The position numbers and the translations under genes were made by a program. The notes under the pieces are model-generated. The model ran no database searches and had not been told where the DNA came from. It saw nothing but the letters and a program-made list of their open reading frames with translations. Positions 5,641 to 8,013 of a stretch of 8,013 nucleotides of DNA are shown in pieces. How positions within the stretch are numbered: position 1 is the first letter of the stretch; each line of letters opens with the position of its first letter. This DNA comes from Trueperaceae bacterium (GTDB taxonomy: Bacteria; Deinococcota; Deinococci; Deinococcales; Trueperaceae). The DNA lies in the NCBI GenBank assembly GCA_029210865.1, contig JARGGE010000114.1, forward strand, positions 1 to 8,013, read 5' to 3'.

Positions 5641-6321
5641 ATGCTGCACACCCTAGAGAACCTCCCCGCGCCCGTCCACCAGGCCCCCGACGTCGTCCCG
5701 GCCGGGCTGGCGCTCCCCACCCGCACCCTCGAGCCCGGCGGGGTGCTCTACGAGACCGACCGCGACGCTTCGAGCCTCTACGTGGTCGACCAGGGCGTCC
5801 TCAAGGCGGTCGTCCCGACCAGCCTCGGCCGCGATCGCATCGCCGACCTGTACGGACCGGGCGACGTGCTCGGGCTCGCCGCCCTCGACGGCGGTCGCCA
5901 CGCCGAGACCGTCGTCGCCGTGCACGAAGCGGTGCTCACGCCGATCGACCCGCACCAGGCGATGAACGACCGCAAGCTGCGCGATTACGTGGTGCGCGCG
6001 ATGGCGCGCCAGCTGCGGCGGGCGCGGCAGATGATCGACGAGGCCGAGATGCCGGTCGGCGCGCGCGTCACCCGCGCCTTCCTGCGGCTCGCCAACCAGT
6101 TCGGGCACCCGTCCGACGAGGCCGACGGCATGATCAAGCTGCCGCTGGCGCTCACGCACGAGGACCTCGCCGACCTCACCGGCAGCTCCCGAGTCACCAT
6201 CACGCGCATCCTGGGCGAGCTTCGCGGCGACGGCGCGCTGCAGGGCACCCGCGGCGTCTACCTGGCCGACCTCGAGGGCCTCGAGCGCGCCACCGACGGC
6301 TACGTCATGCAGGTCCTGTGA
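5641..6321 (+). CDS. Crp/Fnr-family transcriptional regulator
   Basis: This 226-residue protein has the Crp/Fnr two-domain form. A cyclic-nucleotide-type beta-roll covers about residues 25-110 (LYVVDQGVLKAV, then YGPGDVLGLAALDGG), a dimerisation helix about 112-137, and a winged helix-turn-helix about 140-215 (LTHEDLADLTGSSRVTITRI, the Crp recognition motif). The start is set by GAGAGG about 9 bases upstream. The E. coli Crp residues that hold cAMP are not kept: the GEL motif is shortened to VLGLAAL, and the Arg-Ser pair is replaced by H87-A88. The protein has no cysteine, so it cannot bind an FNR-type Fe-S cluster. Its signal is therefore unknown. It lies 29 bases upstream of an Fe-S carrier gene and diverges from the lexA-like gene. 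Family assignment is firm; target genes are not known. Confidence 0.93.
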   Translation: MLHTLENLPAPVHQAPDVVPAGLALPTRTLEPGGVLYETDRDASSLYVVDQGVLKAVVPTSLGRDRIADLYGPGDVLGLAALDGGRHAETVVAVHEAVLTPIDPHQAMNDRKLRDYVVRAMARQLRRARQMIDEAEMPVGARVTRAFLRLANQFGHPSDEADGMIKLPLALTHEDLADLTGSSRVTITRILGELRGDGALQGTRGVYLADLEGLERATDGYVMQVL

Positions 6322-6338
6322 TCGCGCCCCGCAACCGG

Positions 6339-6344
6339 TAGCCT
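6339..6344 (+). promoter_or_regulatory. Possible leaderless -10 box for the NfuA-type gene
   Basis: TAGCCT lies 6 bases before the ATG at 6351. It is the same hexamer as the -10 of the sugar operon. There is no convincing Shine-Dalgarno sequence or -35 element, so leaderless translation from an internal promoter is possible. Read-through from the Crp/Fnr-type gene is the alternative. Confidence 0.4.
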
Positions 6345-6350
6345 GGCGTC

Positions 6351-6941
6351 ATGCTCACGTTCACCGATACCGCCGCGGCGCGCGTCCGCTCGTTCCTCGC
6401 GAAGCAGGAGGGGCAGGGCGTCAGCGCGCTGCGCATCGCCGGCACCCGCAAGGAGCACAAGCTCTGGCTCGTCAAGCCCGCCGATCGCCAAGCGGGCGAC
6501 CGCGTGATGGACGGAGGCGGCTTCGAGGTCTTCCTCGACCCCATGACCGTCCGCCACCTCGAGGGCGCTACCGTCGACTTCGTCGACGGCGTCATGCAGT
6601 CCGGCTTCCGCGTCTCCTTCCCCTCGCCCGTCTGGGACGACCCCGTCGCCCAGAAGGTGCAGGACGTGCTCGACCGCGAGGTCAACCCGGGCATCGCCGG
6701 CCACGGCGGCAGCGCCTCGCTGGTGCGCGTCGAGGGCGACGCGGCCATCATCCAGCTCCACGGCGGCTGCCAGGGCTGCGGCGCGGCCGACCTGACCCTC
6801 AAGCAGGGCATCGAACGGATGATCCGCGACGCGGTGCCCGAGATCGTCGCGGTCCGCGACGCCACCGACCACGCGGCCGGCGAGAGCCCGTACTACGCGC
6901 CCGGCGCGTCCCCCGCGGACGCCGAGACCCCGCTGGCCTGA
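6351..6941 (+). CDS. nfuA: NfuA-type Fe-S cluster carrier protein
   Basis: This protein has the NfuA design and delivers Fe-S clusters to apoproteins in the cytoplasm. At 196 residues it is close to E. coli NfuA (191). The N-terminal part (about 1-95) resembles an A-type carrier (IscA/HesB-like) without its cluster cysteines, which is normal for NfuA and serves to recognise targets. The C-terminal NifU domain (about 98-172) carries the CxxC motif C140-C143 in HGGCQGCGAADLTLKQGIE, where two subunits hold one 4Fe-4S cluster. These are the only cysteines. The final 25 residues (GESPYYAPGASPADAE region) look disordered. It follows the Crp/Fnr-type gene by 29 bases and converges on the response-regulator remnant with a 15-bp gap. 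Confidence 0.92.
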   Translation: MLTFTDTAAARVRSFLAKQEGQGVSALRIAGTRKEHKLWLVKPADRQAGDRVMDGGGFEVFLDPMTVRHLEGATVDFVDGVMQSGFRVSFPSPVWDDPVAQKVQDVLDREVNPGIAGHGGSASLVRVEGDAAIIQLHGGCQGCGAADLTLKQGIERMIRDAVPEIVAVRDATDHAAGESPYYAPGASPADAETPLA

Positions 6942-6959
6942 CCCGGCCGGGGCCGGTCA
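6939..6959. terminator. Short palindrome joining the stop codons of two convergent genes (weak terminator candidate)
   Basis: TGACC at the nfuA stop and GGTCA at the response-regulator stop are exact reverse complements, and CCGGCC-GG-GGCCGG (6943-6956) lies inside as an alternative fold. It could serve as a small bidirectional terminator, but there is no T-tract on either side and the stem is short. It may be chance in GC-rich DNA. Confidence 0.3.
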
Positions 6960-7328
6960 GCCGAACAGCTCCTGGAGCGCGCGCCGCAGGTCGGTGCCGG
7001 CGATCGGTTTGGTCAGCAAGCGATGCGCGCCGATGGCCTGGGCCTCGGCGCGCGTCTCGTCGTCGTCGAGCGAGGTCATCACCAGGATGGGCACCGCCCG
7101 GAAGCGCTCGAGGCGCCGCACGCGGCGCGCGAGTTCGAAGCCCGACCTCCCCGGCATCTGCACGTCCAGGAGCAGCGCGTCCGGCGTCGCGTGCGCGAGG
7201 ACCTCGAGCGCCTCGAAGCCGTCCTCCGCCGCGAGCACCTCGTATCGGTGCGCGCCCAGGACCAGTTCGAGCACCTACCGGTGCGCTTCGTGGTCCTCGA
7301 CGACGAGGACGGTCTTGGGGCGGGGTAT
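6957..7328 (-). pseudogene. CheY-like single-domain response regulator, interrupted by an in-frame amber codon and lacking a normal start
   Basis: The frame encodes one receiver domain of about 122 residues and no output domain. All phosphorylation residues survive: the acidic pair in VLVVEDHEAHR, the phospho-acceptor Asp in DALLLDVQMPG, the Thr/Ser in MTSLDD and the Lys in LTKPI. A TAG (minus strand, 7277-7275) splits the protein after HEAHR, and the frame resumes at once with VLELVLGAH. The in-frame region upstream also has no ATG, GTG or TTG near the domain start. The natural start position, before PRPKTVLVVED, is ATA (7328-7326), one base from ATG and 7 bases after a TACGCT -10-like box (7341-7336). 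Two lesions with otherwise intact coding suggest recent decay, or sequence error. A rump protein could start at the GTG 7274 but would lack strand 1 and the acidic pocket. Confidence 0.8.
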
Positions 7329-7363
7329 GGCGGGCAGCGTAGGTCGGCGGCCCTCACGGAACC

Positions 7364-7392
7364 CTGACGGCGGCGGTCGGCGCGTGTAGGCT
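7364..7392 (+). promoter_or_regulatory. Promoter of the adenine deaminase gene, leaderless type
   Basis: CTGACG (7364-7369, four of six -35 bases) is followed by a 17-base spacer and TAGGCT (7387-7392), a TAnnnT -10. The start point should fall at about 7399, 2-3 bases before the ATG at 7402, which has no ribosome site in front. This predicts a leaderless mRNA. Confidence 0.5.
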
Positions 7393-7401
7393 GGACGGAT
7401 C

Positions 7402-8013
7402 ATGGGCGAAGCGCCGCCGCTCGACCCCACCTTGGACGAACTGGCCCTGGCGGTGGACGTCGCCGCCGGCCGGCGGCCGGCCGACCTGCACCTGCGCGGG
7501 GGCCGCGTCCTGAACGTCTTCACCGGCTCCGTCGAGGCCTGCGACGTGTGGGTGGCGGGGCGGCTGATCGCGGCGGTGGCGCCGGCGGACGCCGGCGGGC
7601 CGCCGTCCGCCGGCGCGCGGCCGGCCGTGCGCACCGTCGTCGAGCTCGACGGTGCGCACGTGGCTCCGGGCCTGATCGACGGCCACGTGCACGTCGAGTC
7701 CTCGCTCGTGACGCCCGCCCGGTACGCCGCGGCGGTGCTGCCGCGCGGGGTCGTGGGCGTGGTCACCGACCCGCACGAGATCGCCAACGTCGCCGGCGTG
7801 GCCGGGGTGCGCTGGTGGCTCGCGTTCGCCGACCACCTGCCCTTCGACCTCTGGGCCACGGCCCCCTCGTGCGTCCCGTCGACCGCGCTCGAGACCGCGG
7901 GCGCCGAGCTGGGCGTGGGGGAGATCGACGACCTGCTGGCCGAGCGGGAGAAGCTCAACAGCATGATCCAGGAGATCATGGACGACCGCACCGACCCCTG
8001 GGGCATCAAGGTC
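7402..8013 (+). CDS. ade: Adenine deaminase N-terminal region, in-frame junction to an SPFH/stomatin-like segment (partial, likely chimeric)
   Basis: Residues 1 to about 175 are an adenine deaminase (EC 3.5.4.2, adenine to hypoxanthine plus ammonia, purine salvage). The amidohydrolase start shows DLHLRGGRVLNVFTG, the metal-site signature GLIDGHVHVESS (90-101), DPHEIANV (124-130 region), and PSCVPSTALETAGAEL (155-170). The family would next continue to a segment ending in a GLGEMMN-like motif. Instead, from about residue 176 the frame reads DDLLAEREKLN, then IQEIMDD and TDPWGIKV at the edge. That is the pattern of the stomatin/SPFH (band 7) family, where LAEREKLN and TDPWGIKV lie in the same order and spacing. 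No frameshift is involved. The change falls within about 7927-7944. The deaminase call for the first part is firm; whether the joined gene is real is doubtful. Confidence 0.85.
   Translation, partial: MGEAPPLDPTLDELALAVDVAAGRRPADLHLRGGRVLNVFTGSVEACDVWVAGRLIAAVAPADAGGPPSAGARPAVRTVVELDGAHVAPGLIDGHVHVESSLVTPARYAAAVLPRGVVGVVTDPHEIANVAGVAGVRWWLAFADHLPFDLWATAPSCVPSTALETAGAELGVGEIDDLLAEREKLNSMIQEIMDDRTDPWGIKV

Noticed and set aside
5332..5649. Upstream extension of the lexA-like frame to 5649
   Set aside because: It would cross both divergent promoters and overlap the Crp/Fnr-type start. LexA proteins begin at the winged helix, as they do from 5331.
5466..6341. Plus-strand 291-residue frame overlapping the Crp/Fnr-type gene
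   Set aside because: It is an Arg/Pro/Ala-rich out-of-frame shadow. The Crp/Fnr frame has clear domains and a ribosome site.
7275..8009. Minus-strand 244-residue open frame containing VLVVEDHEAHR at its end
   Set aside because: Only its last 17 or so residues are meaningful, as the severed N-terminus of the response regulator. The rest is antisense to adenine deaminase.
1..8013. CRISPR array, tRNA, rRNA, insertion sequence or phage genes
   Set aside because: I saw no regularly spaced repeats, cloverleaf with CCA end, transposase motif or phage protein anywhere in the window.

Overview
The window is high-GC bacterial DNA, densely coding on both strands, with no RNA gene, CRISPR array or insertion sequence that I can recognise. 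The phylum most consistent with it is Deinococcota. This is an inference from the GC content, from several promoter-like TAnnnT boxes lying 6 to 11 bases before a start codon (a leaderless-mRNA layout common in that phylum), and from the style of the solute-binding protein. It is not proven. Both ends cut through genes, so this may be a contig or a piece of one.

Bases 1-4670, all on the minus strand, hold a sugar-uptake operon. Transcription runs from a promoter (-35 TTGACA, 17-base spacer, -10 TAGCCT) abutted by a 16-bp palindromic operator. The order is a secreted family-1 solute-binding protein, two strong hairpins, two CUT1-type permeases that overlap by 4 bp (ATGA), and a GH42 beta-galactosidase running off the left edge. 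The genes fit import of a beta-galactoside or galacto-oligosaccharide followed by cytoplasmic hydrolysis. No ATPase is encoded here, so a shared MalK/MsmK-type ATPase elsewhere is expected.

Bases 4711-6941 hold regulators and Fe-S biogenesis. A LexA-type self-cleaving repressor (minus) is divergent from a Crp/Fnr-family regulator (plus). The 309-bp region between them carries a promoter for each, and each promoter is overlapped by an inverted repeat. An NfuA-type Fe-S carrier follows the Crp/Fnr gene 29 bases downstream.

Bases 6957-8013 are the anomalous part. A CheY-like single-domain response regulator (minus) has an in-frame amber codon after about 17 residues and ATA where the start codon is expected, so it looks like a recent pseudogene. 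Divergent from it, an adenine deaminase gene starts normally. About 175-180 codons in, it switches in frame to a stomatin/SPFH-like sequence that continues to the window edge. This is either an assembly chimera at the contig end or a real recombination junction, and it is the most unusual thing in the window.

I did not find a convincing new multi-gene system. The best leads are the deaminase/SPFH junction, the doubly damaged response regulator, and the operator and hairpin architecture around the sugar operon and the lexA-like gene.
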